Origin: Acidovorax sp. HDW3
GTDB lineage: Bacteria > Pseudomonadota > Gammaproteobacteria > Burkholderiales > Burkholderiaceae_C
Length of the DNA stretch: 64,000 bases
Assembly (NCBI RefSeq): GCF_011303755.1
Contig: NZ_CP049885.1
Coordinates: 3,008,001-3,072,000 of the forward strand
Direction: 5' to 3'
Within the stretch, counting starts at the first letter, position 1, and each line of letters opens with the position of its first letter. Position numbers and translations under genes: made by a program. The notes below the pieces were generated by a model, which was not told where the DNA came from, did not search any database, and saw nothing but the letters and a program-made list of their open reading frames with translations. Below, piece by piece: positions 18,135 through 26,877 of this stretch.

Positions 18135-19418
18135 TTATTCACGGTCGAGCAAGGCGTAGAGCGCAATCGCGCCAAAGGTGGCGGTGCCGATGCCGCCGAG
18201 CGCAAAGTCGCCAAACTTGAGGGTGAACTCGCCCGTGCCCAGGATGAGGGTGATGGCAGCGACGATCAGGTTCTTGTTCTGCGAAAAATCGACCCGGTTG
18301 TCCACCCAAATTTTGGCGCCGGCAATGGCGATCAGACCGAAGACGACGATGGAGACGCCGCCCATCACCGGCAGCGGAATGGCCTGGATGAGGGCGCCAA
18401 ACTTGGGGCTAAAACCCAGCGCAACCGCCAACACGCCAGCCACCAGGAACACCGCCGTGGAGTAGATGCGCGTGGCCGCCATGACGCCGATGTTCTCGGC
18501 GTACGTCGTCACGCCGGTGCCGCCAGCGGCGCCGCTGACCATGGTGGCGATGCCATCGCCAATGAAGGCGCGGCCCATGTAGGGATCGAGGTTCTTGCCC
18601 GTCATGGCCGTCACGGCCTTGATGTGGCCCAGGTTCTCGGCCACCAGGATGATGACCACCGGCACGATCAGCAGCATGGCATTGGCGCTGAACTGCGGCG
18701 CGTGGAACTGCGGCACGCCCAGCCAGGCAGCGGCGGCCACGCCCGACAGATCCACCGGCTTGCCCCACCCCAGGCCGTTGGTGAACACGGCGTACAGCAC
18801 GCTCGCGAGCAGCAGGCCGACGAGGATCAGCAGGCGCTGCACCATGCCGCGCGTGAACACCGCCACCAGGGCGACGCAGACGAAGGTCAGCGCCTGCATC
18901 CAGCTCTCAAAATTATTGGCCGCCATGTTCTTGATGGGGATGGCCGCCAGGTTCAGGCCAATCACCGCCACCACCGCCCCGGTGACCACCGGCGGCATGA
19001 AGCGCTCGATCCAGCCTGTGCCCACCAGGTGCACCACCAGGCCGACGCCGGCGTACACCGCGCCGCAGGCCATGATGGCGCCCAGCGCCAGGCCGATGTT
19101 CGAATTCGGCCCCTGGCCGGCGTAGCCGGTGGCGGCAATCACCACGCCAATGAAGGCGAACGACGAGCCCAGGTAGCTCGGCACCTTGCCGCCGGTGATG
19201 AGAAAGAAGATGAGCGTGCCGATGCCGCTCATGAACACCGCCAGGTTGGGGTCGAACCCCATGAGGATGGGCGCGAGCACCGTCGAGCCGAACATGGCGA
19301 TGACGTGCTGCACCCCCATCAACCCCGTCTGCCCCCAGGGCAGGCGCTCATCGGGGCCGATGACCCCGCCATTTGCCAGCGCCTGCGCCGGGCGTTCGTT
19401 CCACTGCATCAAGGCCAT
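18135..19418 (-). CDS. NCS2 nucleobase:cation symporter (uracil/pyrimidine permease)
   Basis: A 427-residue inner-membrane protein, start ATG 19418 with GAGGAG five bases ahead. Roughly 13-14 hydrophobic segments are visible. The family signature is the loop GTGVTTYAENIGVMAATRI, and VAENLGHIKAV holds the substrate-binding Glu of the UraA/RutG group. It probably takes up uracil or a related pyrimidine with protons. No pyrimidine catabolic genes lie nearby, so the exact substrate is open. Confidence 0.9.
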   Translation of the reverse strand: MALMQWNERPAQALANGGVIGPDERLPWGQTGLMGVQHVIAMFGSTVLAPILMGFDPNLAVFMSGIGTLIFFLITGGKVPSYLGSSFAFIGVVIAATGYAGQGPNSNIGLALGAIMACGAVYAGVGLVVHLVGTGWIERFMPPVVTGAVVAVIGLNLAAIPIKNMAANNFESWMQALTFVCVALVAVFTRGMVQRLLILVGLLLASVLYAVFTNGLGWGKPVDLSGVAAAAWLGVPQFHAPQFSANAMLLIVPVVIILVAENLGHIKAVTAMTGKNLDPYMGRAFIGDGIATMVSGAAGGTGVTTYAENIGVMAATRIYSTAVFLVAGVLAVALGFSPKFGALIQAIPLPVMGGVSIVVFGLIAIAGAKIWVDNRVDFSQNKNLIVAAITLILGTGEFTLKFGDFALGGIGTATFGAIALYALLDRE

Positions 19419-19485
19419 CGCCACTCCTCAAAAATTTAGTGCGGCGATGGTAGAGGCTTTGTTGGCTGTGCGTCAGGTTTGAGAC

Positions 19486-19535
19486 AAAAAAAGCCGATAA
19501 CGCTTACCAGATAAGCGCGAGCAGCTATCAAAATA
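19486..19535. repeat. Interspersed repeat copy
   Basis: Contains GATAACGCTTACCAGATAAG followed by CGCGAGCAGCTATCAAAAT, a variant of the family in the opposite orientation. It sits between the permease start and the ubiM stop. Confidence 0.65.
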
Positions 19536-19550
19536 GGAGTTAAACAGGAG

Positions 19551-20834
19551 TTATCCACCCACACGCGGCCAGGCCGGGCGCCGGCCCGTGAGCTGGCTGA
19601 CGATGAGCGCCTGCAGCGGCGGCAGGCGGCGCGAGCCCGCCAGCACCGCCTGGCGCAGCAGGCGCGGCAGGGGCCGGGTGTCGGTGTACAGGCGCACGAT
19701 GGCGTTCGTGCCCTGGTACAGCGGCCAGGCGTGGCGGTGGTGCGCGTTGGCGTAGGGCTGCAGCACGCTGGCGGCGCCAATGTCCTGGCCGTGGCTCCAG
19801 GCGGCGTACAGCACCTCGCTCAGGCTTTGCACGCCCGCCAGGCCCAGGTTGTAGCCATGCGCCGTCACCGGGTGCATACCGACGGCGGCGTCGCCCAGCA
19901 GGGCGCAGCGCGCGCCGCTGAAACGGTGCGCGTACACCGCCACCAGCGGGTAGGCGTGGCGCTCGCCGGTGAGCGCCATGGCACCCAGGCGGTGGCCGAA
20001 CTGCGCCTGCACGCTGGCGGCAAAGTCTTCGGGCGCGAGCGCCAGCAGCGCCTGCGCCTGCTCGGCGCTGGCGGTAATCACCGCCGAGCACTGCGGCTGG
20101 CCGTCGATCCAGTCGTTGGGCAGCGGCAGGATGGCCAGGGTGCGCTCGTAGCCAAAGCATTCGTGCGCCGTCTCGTGGTGCGGCAGTTCGTGGTGCATCC
20201 GGCAGACGATGACGGTGCGGCCAAAGTCGGTCATGGCCGCGCCTATGCCCAGCTGGCGCCGCACGCCGGAGAAACGGCTGTCCGCCGCCACCAGCAGCGG
20301 CGCCTGCAGCACCTGCGGCGGCAGGCCGGGGGCGCTGGCGTCCTGGTATTCCACCTCGGCGTGGGTGGCGTAGGTGCTCGCGCGCAGCACTTTGGCCTCT
20401 GTGATGATGCGCACGCCAGCGGTGCGCGCGGCGGTTTCGTAGGCACTGCGGCGCAGGGCGCTGTTGGGCACGATAAAGCCCAGCTGCGCCACGCCGGTGC
20501 CGCCCGCGTGCAGCGCCATGCTCGGGCTGTGGCCGACCGGGCCGTCGTGCACCTCGGCCTGGCGCAGCACACCCACCTCGTGCTCGGCCAGGCGCTGCCA
20601 GCTGCCCAGGCGCTGCAAGAGCGCCACGCTGGGGTGGGTCAGGGCGATCTCGCGGCCATCGGGCGCCGGGTCGGCCAGCTGGGCTGCCGTTTGCAGCTCC
20701 AGCACCGTGGCCTGCAGGCCAAACTGTGCCAGCGAGGTGGCCAGCGACAGCCCGGCCGGGCCGCCGCCGACGATGAGCACGTCGCTGTGCAGGGGGCTGT
20801 CGTGGCGGGTCAGGGGCAATGATGTCTCGGGCAT
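19551..20834 (-). CDS. ubiM: FAD-dependent ubiquinone-biosynthesis hydroxylase, UbiM-like
   Basis: A 427-residue flavoprotein monooxygenase of the UbiH/UbiF/Coq6 family, start ATG 20834. It has the ADP-binding motif DVLIVGGGPAGLSLA near residue 18 and CALLGDAAVGMHPVTAHGYN near residue 315, where GD contacts the FAD. Family members hydroxylate the ubiquinone ring. The YNLGLAG ending and overall size suit the UbiM subgroup found in Neisseria and Comamonadaceae, but UbiH/UbiF cannot be excluded without phylogeny. It stands alone and diverges from pssA. Confidence 0.8.
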   Translation of the reverse strand: MPETSLPLTRHDSPLHSDVLIVGGGPAGLSLATSLAQFGLQATVLELQTAAQLADPAPDGREIALTHPSVALLQRLGSWQRLAEHEVGVLRQAEVHDGPVGHSPSMALHAGGTGVAQLGFIVPNSALRRSAYETAARTAGVRIITEAKVLRASTYATHAEVEYQDASAPGLPPQVLQAPLLVAADSRFSGVRRQLGIGAAMTDFGRTVIVCRMHHELPHHETAHECFGYERTLAILPLPNDWIDGQPQCSAVITASAEQAQALLALAPEDFAASVQAQFGHRLGAMALTGERHAYPLVAVYAHRFSGARCALLGDAAVGMHPVTAHGYNLGLAGVQSLSEVLYAAWSHGQDIGAASVLQPYANAHHRHAWPLYQGTNAIVRLYTDTRPLPRLLRQAVLAGSRRLPPLQALIVSQLTGRRPAWPRVGG

Positions 20835-20927
20835 GGTGGATCGTTTCGTCGTAAGGGGCCAATAGTAAGGTGTTGCACGGCGTTGTAAGGCGCTGCCCCC
20901 AACAAGAGGCACATCCCTGGTTTCATA

Positions 20928-21563
20928 ATGCGCGCCATGCTAGCGCCGACACCGAAACGCTTTTCCATGATCCGCGAGTTCCACCTCGCCGACTGGTTCA
21001 CCCTGGGCAACGCCGTCTGCGGCGTCGGGGCCCTGTTTTCCACCCTGAGCTACATCGAGACGCACGACGCGCGCCACGTGCTCTACGCCTGCGCCCTGGT
21101 GCTGGCGGCGCTGGTGTTTGACGTGCTCGACGGGCGCATTGCGCGCTGGCGCCAAAAAAGCTCGGCCATGGGGCGCGAGCTCGATTCGCTCGCCGACGTG
21201 ATCTCGTTTGGCGTCGCGCCCGCGCTGCTGGCCTACGGCTGCGGGATGCAGGGGCTGTACGACCGCGTGGTGCTGGCCTTCTTCGTCGCCTGCGGCGTCT
21301 CGCGCCTGGCGCGCTACAACGTCACGGCCGAGGCCCTGGCCGGCAGCCCGGGGGGCAAGGTCAAGTACTTTGAGGGCACGCCCATTCCCACCTCCATCGC
21401 CCTCGTCGGCCTGCTCGCGCTCGCCGCCTGGCAGGGCGCGCTGCGCGAGCAGCTGTGGGGCGGCGCCTGGGAGCTGGGCGGCTTTACGCTGCACCCGCTG
21501 GTGCTGCTGTTTGCGCTCTCGGGCTCGCTCATGATCAGCCGCATCCGCATTCCCAAATTGTGA
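20928..21563 (+). CDS. pssA: CDP-diacylglycerol--serine O-phosphatidyltransferase
   Basis: A 211-residue integral membrane enzyme. The CDP-alcohol phosphatidyltransferase motif is complete: Asp65, Asp68-Gly69, Ala72-Arg73, Gly82, Asp86 and Asp90 (DVLDGRIARW...GRELDSLAD). Several hydrophobic helices surround it. It makes phosphatidylserine, the precursor of phosphatidylethanolamine. There is no clear ribosome binding site: ATG 20928 is used here, but ATG 20937 is also possible. minC follows 39 bases after the stop. Confidence 0.88.
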   Translation: MRAMLAPTPKRFSMIREFHLADWFTLGNAVCGVGALFSTLSYIETHDARHVLYACALVLAALVFDVLDGRIARWRQKSSAMGRELDSLADVISFGVAPALLAYGCGMQGLYDRVVLAFFVACGVSRLARYNVTAEALAGSPGGKVKYFEGTPIPTSIALVGLLALAAWQGALREQLWGGAWELGGFTLHPLVLLFALSGSLMISRIRIPKL

Positions 21564-21602
21564 CCGTTACACTGCGGCCATTGCCACCCACGCCCCCAGC
21601 TT

Positions 21603-22343
21603 ATGGCCACCACTGCCCGCACCAGCCTGGAGTTCAAAACCACCCACGTGACCGTGGTTGCCGTGGTTTTACGCAGTACCGACGTGGCCATTTTGGCCAC
21701 CGACCTGGCCGCCAAGCTGGGCGAGCACCCCGATTTTTTTGACGACGACCCGGTGCTCATCGACCTCGCCGCCGTGCGCGAGGCCAGCAGCCCCATCGAC
21801 TTCCCCGCCCTGCTGACCGTGCTGCGCCACTACAAGACGCGCCCGGTGGCCGTGCGCGGCGGCAACAGCGCACAAATGGCCGCCGCCCTGGATGCGGGCC
21901 TGATGCCCGCGCCCGAGGCCCCGCACGGCCCGGCGAGCGCGCCCGCGCCGGCAGCGGTGCGCGAGGTGGAGGTGGTGCGCGAGGTCGAAGTGATCCGCGA
22001 AGTCGCCGTGCACGCGCCCACGGTGGTGGTCGATAAGCCGCTGCGCTCGGGCCAGCAGGTGTACGCGCGCGGCGGCGACCTGGTGGTGCTGGCCATGGTC
22101 AGCTTTGGCGCCGAAGTGATTGCCGACGGCGACATCCACGTCTACGCCCCACTGCGCGGGCGCGCCCTGGCCGGCGCACGCGGCAACCCGCACGCCCGCA
22201 TTTTCAGCACCTGTCTGGAGCCGCAGCTGGTGTCCATCAACGGCATTTACCGCACCACCGAGACCGAGCTGCCCGAGAACGTGCGCGGCAAGCCGGCGCA
22301 GGTGCGCCTGGACGGCGAGAAGCTGCTGATCGAACCCTTGTAA
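21603..22343 (+). CDS. minC: Septum site-determining protein MinC
   Basis: A 246-residue inhibitor of FtsZ polymerisation. The N-terminal domain (about 1-105) is the FtsZ-antagonising part. A flexible linker with repeated REVEV units (about 118-137) leads to the C-terminal beta-helix (about 140-246), which dimerises and binds MinD: GGDLVVLAMVSFGAEVIADG and HVYAPLRGRALAGARG are strongly conserved. First gene of minCDE. Confidence 0.95.
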   Translation: MATTARTSLEFKTTHVTVVAVVLRSTDVAILATDLAAKLGEHPDFFDDDPVLIDLAAVREASSPIDFPALLTVLRHYKTRPVAVRGGNSAQMAAALDAGLMPAPEAPHGPASAPAPAAVREVEVVREVEVIREVAVHAPTVVVDKPLRSGQQVYARGGDLVVLAMVSFGAEVIADGDIHVYAPLRGRALAGARGNPHARIFSTCLEPQLVSINGIYRTTETELPENVRGKPAQVRLDGEKLLIEPL

Positions 22344-22384
22344 TTTTTCAGTACCGACCTTCAATCCCTAAGGAAACCGCATTC

Positions 22385-23200
22385 ATGGCAAAAATCGTCG
22401 TCGTCACCTCCGGCAAAGGGGGCGTGGGCAAGACCACCACCAGCGCGGCCTTCGCCTCCGGCCTGGCGCTGGCGGGGCACAAAACCGCCGTTATCGACTT
22501 TGACGTCGGCCTGCGCAACCTCGATCTCATCATGGGCTGCGAGCGGCGCGTGGTGTACGACCTCATCAACGTCATCCAGGGCGAGGCCAACCTGCACCAG
22601 GCGCTCATCAAAGACAAGCAGTGCGACAACCTGTTCGTGCTCGCCGCCAGCCAGACGCGTGACAAGGACGCGCTGGTGCTCGAAGGCGTGGAAAAAGTCC
22701 TCAAAGACCTGGCCGAAATGGGCTTTGAGTACATCGTCTGCGACTCGCCCGCCGGCATCGAGAGCGGCGCCCTCATGGCCATGCACTTTGCCGACGAGGC
22801 CCTGGTGGTGACCAACCCGGAAGTCTCCTCGGTGCGCGACTCCGACCGCATCCTGGGCATGTTGGCGAGCAAGACCCGCCGCGCCATCGAGGGCGGCGAG
22901 CCCATCAAGGAACGCCTCTTGATCACGCGCTACAACCCCAGTCGCGTACAGGAGGGGCAGATGCTGAGCATCGAGGACATTCAGGACATTCTGCGCATCC
23001 CGCTGATCGGTGTCATCCCCGAATCCGAAGCCGTGCTCCAAGCCTCCAACCAGGGCCTGCCCGCCATCCACCTCGCCGGCACCGACGTGGCGGATGCCTA
23101 CAAGGACGTGGTGGCGCGCTTTTTCGGCGAGGAGCGCCCGCTGCGCTTCATCGACGCCGTGAAGCCCGGTTTTTTCAAACGCATGTTCGGCGGGAGGTAA
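22385..23200 (+). CDS. minD: Septum site-determining ATPase MinD
   Basis: A 271-residue deviant-Walker ATPase: SGKGGVGKTT at 10-19, then DFDVGLRNLDLIMG and DSPAGIES. The C-terminus ends FFKRMFGGR, an amphipathic membrane-targeting helix. ATP-bound MinD binds the membrane and MinC, and MinE drives its release and pole-to-pole oscillation. It sits 41 bases after minC and 6 bases before minE. Confidence 0.97.
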   Translation: MAKIVVVTSGKGGVGKTTTSAAFASGLALAGHKTAVIDFDVGLRNLDLIMGCERRVVYDLINVIQGEANLHQALIKDKQCDNLFVLAASQTRDKDALVLEGVEKVLKDLAEMGFEYIVCDSPAGIESGALMAMHFADEALVVTNPEVSSVRDSDRILGMLASKTRRAIEGGEPIKERLLITRYNPSRVQEGQMLSIEDIQDILRIPLIGVIPESEAVLQASNQGLPAIHLAGTDVADAYKDVVARFFGEERPLRFIDAVKPGFFKRMFGGR

Positions 23201-23206
23201 GCGGCC

Positions 23207-23491
23207 ATGTCTTTGCTGTCGATGTTCATGGGCGAGAAGAAAAAATCGGCCCATGTCGCCAAGGAGCGGCTGCAGATCATCCTCGCGCACGAGCGCAGCG
23301 GCCGTGGCCCGAGCCAGCCGGACTACCTGCCAGCGCTGCAGCGCGAGCTGATGGCGGTGATCTCCAAGTACGTCAAGATCGATTCGAGCGACCTCAAGGT
23401 GCACTTCGAGCGCCAGGACAACCTGGAAGTGCTCGAAGTCAAGATCGAGCTGCCCGAGCAGGGCAGCAGCGCACCCGCGCCGCTGCGCTGA
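23207..23491 (+). CDS. minE: Cell division topological specificity factor MinE
   Basis: A 94-residue protein: the N-terminal [20 protein letters not shown] targets the membrane and stimulates MinD, and the C-terminal domain (about 35-90) sets topological specificity. Last gene of minCDE. Its stop abuts, with no gap, the stop of the convergent flavin reductase gene. Confidence 0.96.
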   Translation: MSLLSMFMGEKKKSAHVAKERLQIILAHERSGRGPSQPDYLPALQRELMAVISKYVKIDSSDLKVHFERQDNLEVLEVKIELPEQGSSAPAPLR

Positions 23492-24049
23492 TCACTTATG
23501 CGCCGGACGCAACGCCTGCGGCGAGATGCTCCCCAGCGGATGCTCGGTGTAGAACATGCCGCCGTGGTACAGCAGCGGGCTGCTGCCGCCCTGGTGCGTG
23601 CAGTGCAGCACCTCGCCGACGAAGATGGTGTGATCGCCCTCGACGTACTGGCTGCGATTGGCGCATTCAAACACCGCTGCCGCCCCTTGCAGCAGCGGCG
23701 CGCCCGATGCGCCCTCGCTGTAAGCCACGCCTGCCCAGCGGTCGATGCCGCGTGTGGCAAAGCGCTCGGCCAGCGGGCGCTGCGCCACCGTCAGCACGTT
23801 GATGGCGTAATGCGTGGCGCCCTGGAACACCGCCAGCGCCGACGTGTGGTGCGCCAGGCTCCACAGCACCAGGGGCGGTGTGAGCGAGACGGAGTTGAAC
23901 GAGCTGGCGGTCAGCCCCACCGGCTCGCCCTGCGGCCCGCGCGCGGTGACGATGGTCACCCCAGTGGCAAACATGCCCAGCGCATCACGGAACTGGCGGG
24001 CAGAAAAAACGGCGGGGGCGGCGGCAGGCTTCAAGGCAGAAAAACCCAA
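23492..24049 (-). CDS. Flavin reductase family protein (FMN-binding split barrel)
   Basis: FRDALGMFATGVTIVTARGP, GLTASSFNSVSLTPPLVLWS and NRSQYVEGDHTIFVGEVLHC are the marks of the flavin reductase-like domain, which reduces FMN with NAD(P)H, often for a two-component monooxygenase. No oxygenase gene is adjacent. The start is uncertain: ATG 24118 would add a GC-rich leader without a ribosome binding site, and TTG 24049 or 24034 fits the usual family N-terminus better. The region upstream must also hold the divergent promoter of the lipoprotein gene. Confidence 0.8.
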   Translation of the reverse strand: MGFSALKPAAAPAVFSARQFRDALGMFATGVTIVTARGPQGEPVGLTASSFNSVSLTPPLVLWSLAHHTSALAVFQGATHYAINVLTVAQRPLAERFATRGIDRWAGVAYSEGASGAPLLQGAAAVFECANRSQYVEGDHTIFVGEVLHCTHQGGSSPLLYHGGMFYTEHPLGSISPQALRPAHK

Positions 24050-24149
24050 GACGGTGACGAAAGGGGGGGCACAAGGCGCCCAATTATCGCCCTGCCCCAC
24101 CCCACGCCCCCAGCCCATGTTTTTTAACCAGAGAGTGAAGGAGGTAAGT

Positions 24150-24437
24150 ATGAAAGGTAAGCGTATCGGCCACCTGCTGGCCCTCACCGCCGTGCTGGCC
24201 CTGGCCGCTTGCGGCGCCAAGGTCAGCGGCACCTACACCGGCCCCGGCATGGATCTTGAATTCAAATCTGGCGGCAAGGTGGTGCAGACCGTCATGGGCA
24301 TGGAGGTGGAGATGAAGTACGAGGTCGAGGACAACAAGGTCAAGCTCATCACCCCCAGCGGCAACCTGGTGCTGACGCTGCAGGAAGACGGCTCGATCAA
24401 AGGCCCCATGGGCATTCGCCTGGAAAAGAAAAAATAA
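24150..24437 (+). CDS. Small lipoprotein of unknown function
   Basis: A 95-residue protein with an excellent AAGGAGGT ribosome binding site just before ATG 24150. The signal peptide ends in the lipobox LALAAC, giving lipidation at Cys21. The mature part is a short beta-rich domain (VSGTYTGPGMDLEF...VVQTVMGMEVEMKYEVEDNK). Function unknown. An intrinsic terminator follows at 24468-24504. Confidence 0.85.
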   Translation: MKGKRIGHLLALTAVLALAACGAKVSGTYTGPGMDLEFKSGGKVVQTVMGMEVEMKYEVEDNKVKLITPSGNLVLTLQEDGSIKGPMGIRLEKKK

Positions 24438-24467
24438 GCCCGCTGCCACTTCGGTGGTATGTTCAGC

Positions 24468-24504
24468 GCCCGCCCTGGCCTTGCTGCCGGGCGGGTGTTT
24501 TTTT
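24468..24504 (+). terminator. Intrinsic terminator of the lipoprotein gene
   Basis: GCCCGCCC (24468-24475) pairs with GGGCGGGT (24489-24496), followed by seven T residues (24498-24504). The T-run ends at the base before the ATG of the next gene. Confidence 0.8.
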
Positions 24505-25416
24505 ATGACCGAGCCGTTTTCCCTTCTCTGGCGCCGCGCCGGCGCCGCACTCACCTGCAGCCTGCCGCTGTGGGCCGCCGCCAACACCCCCGCCACCCCG
24601 CCCCGCCCCTCGTCCCGCCCCCTGGCCGAGCCCTGCACCCGCGCCTGGCTGGCACGCCTGCCGGGCATCAACCAGGCGCAATGCCAGGCGCTGCAGCTCG
24701 TGCCCAGCGGCGCACGCTCGCGCCTGGGGCGGCCACTGCTGCTGCGCGATTTGCCAGCCCCAGCGGGCAGCACCACACCGCTGCGCGTGCTGGTGGTGGG
24801 CGCCATCCACGGTGATGAACTCACGGCTGCCGCCCTGGCACTGCAATGGCTGGCGCTGGCCGAAAAAAGCCCGCGCTCGGTGCACTGGCGCTTTATCCCG
24901 CTGCTCAACCCCGACGGCCTGCTGGCCAAGCGCCCCACGCGGGTGAACGCGCGCGGCGTCGATCTCAACCGCAACTTCGCCACCCCGGGCTGGGAGCGCG
25001 ACGCACCGCTGTACTGGGAAAAGCGCACCCGCAAAGACCCGCGCCGCTGGCCCGGGCCGGCGCCACTGTCCGAGCCCGAGACGCAGTTCCTGCAAGCGCA
25101 GCTGCAGGAATTTTCCCCGCAGCTGGTCGTGAGCATCCACGCGCCGTACGGCGTGCTCGACTTCGACGGCCCGCACACACCGCCGCAGCGCCTGGGCCGC
25201 CTGCACCTCGAACGCGTCGGCCTGTTCCCCGGCTCCCTGGGCCACTACGGCAGCGTGCAGCAAGGGCTGCCGGTGGTCACCATCGAGCTCGAACACGCCC
25301 AAAAAATGCCCCGCCCCACCGACGTCCAAGCCATGTGGCACGACCTGCTGCGCTGGATGGACCAGCGCCTGCAGCCCGCCCTGGCGCACAGCGACGAAAA
25401 GCCACAAAAAAGATAG
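24505..25416 (+). CDS. M14-family zinc carboxypeptidase, secreted (MpaA-like)
   Basis: A 303-residue protein with an N-terminal signal peptide (to about residue 26). The zinc and catalytic residues of M14 peptidases are visible: HGDE with His102 and Glu105, DLNRNF at 153-158, His212 in VSIHAPYG, and a Glu in TIELEHA near 261-263. Murein peptide amidase is a likely activity, since MpaA-type enzymes trim cell-wall peptides, but a secreted form would act in the periplasm. ATG 24505 directly follows a terminator T-run and has no ribosome binding site; GTG 24454 is an alternative start. The C-terminal codons and TAG stop come from an interspersed repeat. Confidence 0.85.
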   Translation: MTEPFSLLWRRAGAALTCSLPLWAAANTPATPPRPSSRPLAEPCTRAWLARLPGINQAQCQALQLVPSGARSRLGRPLLLRDLPAPAGSTTPLRVLVVGAIHGDELTAAALALQWLALAEKSPRSVHWRFIPLLNPDGLLAKRPTRVNARGVDLNRNFATPGWERDAPLYWEKRTRKDPRRWPGPAPLSEPETQFLQAQLQEFSPQLVVSIHAPYGVLDFDGPHTPPQRLGRLHLERVGLFPGSLGHYGSVQQGLPVVTIELEHAQKMPRPTDVQAMWHDLLRWMDQRLQPALAHSDEKPQKR

Positions 25417-25467
25417 CTGCTCACGCTTATCTGGTGCAGCTTTCACCCCCTTTTGCGCCAGATATCA
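25405..25467. repeat. Interspersed repeat copy at the M14 peptidase stop
   Basis: AAAAAAGATAGCTGCTCACG and onward through CTTATCTGG; it encodes the last residues and TAG stop of the peptidase and lies between two convergent genes. Confidence 0.7.
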
Positions 25468-25469
25468 GC

Positions 25470-26810
25470 CTATGTACCCACCGCTGCCCGGCGGTGCTGG
25501 CGCTGGCGGCCTTCGCCCAGGAAGTCGAACGCCATCGCCGGGCGCTCGCCGCTGATGAGCTCAGCGAGCGCCTTGCCCGAGCCGGCGCCGTGCGTCCAGC
25601 CCAGGGTGCCGTGGCCGGCGTTGACCCACAGGCCGGCGACGCGGGTCTGGCCGATGAAGGGGATGTTGGTCGGCGTTGCCGGGCGCAGGCCCATCCAGTA
25701 CTGAGGGTCGCCGCCCTCCTCGGGCGTGCGCGTGTCGCACACGCCGGGCAGGATGGTTTCGATGCGCCGCGACAGCATGTGGCAGCGCGCGCGCCCGAGG
25801 TGGCTGTTCAAATCCATGCCCCAGCCGTTGAGCTCGATGGTGCCGGCCACGCGCAGGAAGTTGCCCAGGCGGCTCATGGCAATCTTCTTGCCGTCGTCAA
25901 TCGCCGAAACCACGGGCGCCGCCTCCGGGCGCAGGATGGGGAAGGTGGCGCTGTAGCCCTTGCCGGGGTAGATCGGCAAATCAACCCCCACGCCGCGCAG
26001 CAGCGGCGCGCTGTAGCTGCCGCAGGCGACGACCACGGCGTCCGCCTGCAATATCTGCTCTTTTTGGCCTCTAGCGCTTTCTGAGACTGCGCGAATAGCT
26101 ACAGATTTAATAGCATTACCGTCTTTGTGCAACCGCTGCACGGCCTGGCCGTAGAGAAACTCCACGCCCTGCGCGGCGCAGTGGCGCGCCAGCTGCTGGG
26201 TGAACTCGCGCGCGTCGCCGCTCTCGTCGCTGCGGGTGTAGGTGCCGCCGGTGATGTGCGCGCCGTAGGCTTGGAAGGCGGGCTCGATCTGGAACAGCTC
26301 CTCGCGCGAGACGACGCGCCGCTGCACGCCGTAGCGGCGCATCACTTCGACGGCCTGCGCGGCGTCCTCGAACGATTGCTGGTCGGTGTAGAAATGCGCA
26401 ATGCCGCGCTCGAGGCGGTGGTAGTCGATGCCCAGCTGCTGCACCAGCGCCTTGTGCGCCTGGTGGCTGTAGGCGCCCAGGGCGACAATTTGCGCCACGT
26501 TGCGCTCAAAAGCGCGGTCGTTGCACTGGCCCAGGAACTGCAGGCACCAGCGCCACTGCTGCGCGTCGAGCTGCGGGCGCCACAGCAGCGGTGCCTCGGG
26601 GTCGAACATCCACTTGAGCGCTTTCCACGGCGCCTGGCGGTTCGCCCAGGGCTCGCAGTAGCTGACCGAGATCTGCGCCGCGTTGGCAAAACTCGTCTCC
26701 AGCGCCGCGTCCGGCTGGCGGTCGATGACGGTGACCTCGTGGCCGCGCTCGCGCAAATGCCAGGCGGTGCTGATGCCGATGATGCCGGCGCCCAGGACAA
26801 TGGTTTTCAT
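25470..26810 (-). CDS. dadA: D-amino acid dehydrogenase small subunit
   Basis: A 446-residue flavoprotein. The N-terminus VLGAGIIGISTAWHLRERGH is the FAD dinucleotide fold, and the C-terminus has LWVNAGHGTLGWTHGAGSGK, typical of DadA. It oxidises D-amino acids (D-alanine and others) to 2-oxo acids with transfer of electrons to the quinone pool. Residues about 233-250 are encoded by a short interspersed repeat inserted in frame (26061-26115), between two core beta-strands, where a surface loop is likely. A LysR regulator of ArgP type is divergent from it. Confidence 0.93.
   Translation of the reverse strand: MKTIVLGAGIIGISTAWHLRERGHEVTVIDRQPDAALETSFANAAQISVSYCEPWANRQAPWKALKWMFDPEAPLLWRPQLDAQQWRWCLQFLGQCNDRAFERNVAQIVALGAYSHQAHKALVQQLGIDYHRLERGIAHFYTDQQSFEDAAQAVEVMRRYGVQRRVVSREELFQIEPAFQAYGAHITGGTYTRSDESGDAREFTQQLARHCAAQGVEFLYGQAVQRLHKDGNAIKSVAIRAVSESARGQKEQILQADAVVVACGSYSAPLLRGVGVDLPIYPGKGYSATFPILRPEAAPVVSAIDDGKKIAMSRLGNFLRVAGTIELNGWGMDLNSHLGRARCHMLSRRIETILPGVCDTRTPEEGGDPQYWMGLRPATPTNIPFIGQTRVAGLWVNAGHGTLGWTHGAGSGKALAELISGERPAMAFDFLGEGRQRQHRRAAVGT
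26061..26115. repeat. Interspersed repeat in frame inside dadA
   Basis: On the dadA strand it reads TAGCTATTCGCGC and later GCGCTAGAGGCCAAAAA, closely matching the intergenic copy at 56203-56262 (TAGCTATTCACGC...GCGCTAGAGGCCAAAAA). It adds about 18 codons without a stop. Confidence 0.7.
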
Positions 26811-26877
26811 GGCGCGCAGTGTGCGCCGAGATGGTTTTTTTAAAAAGAGAAATTAAACTCTTTGCCATCTCATCAGA

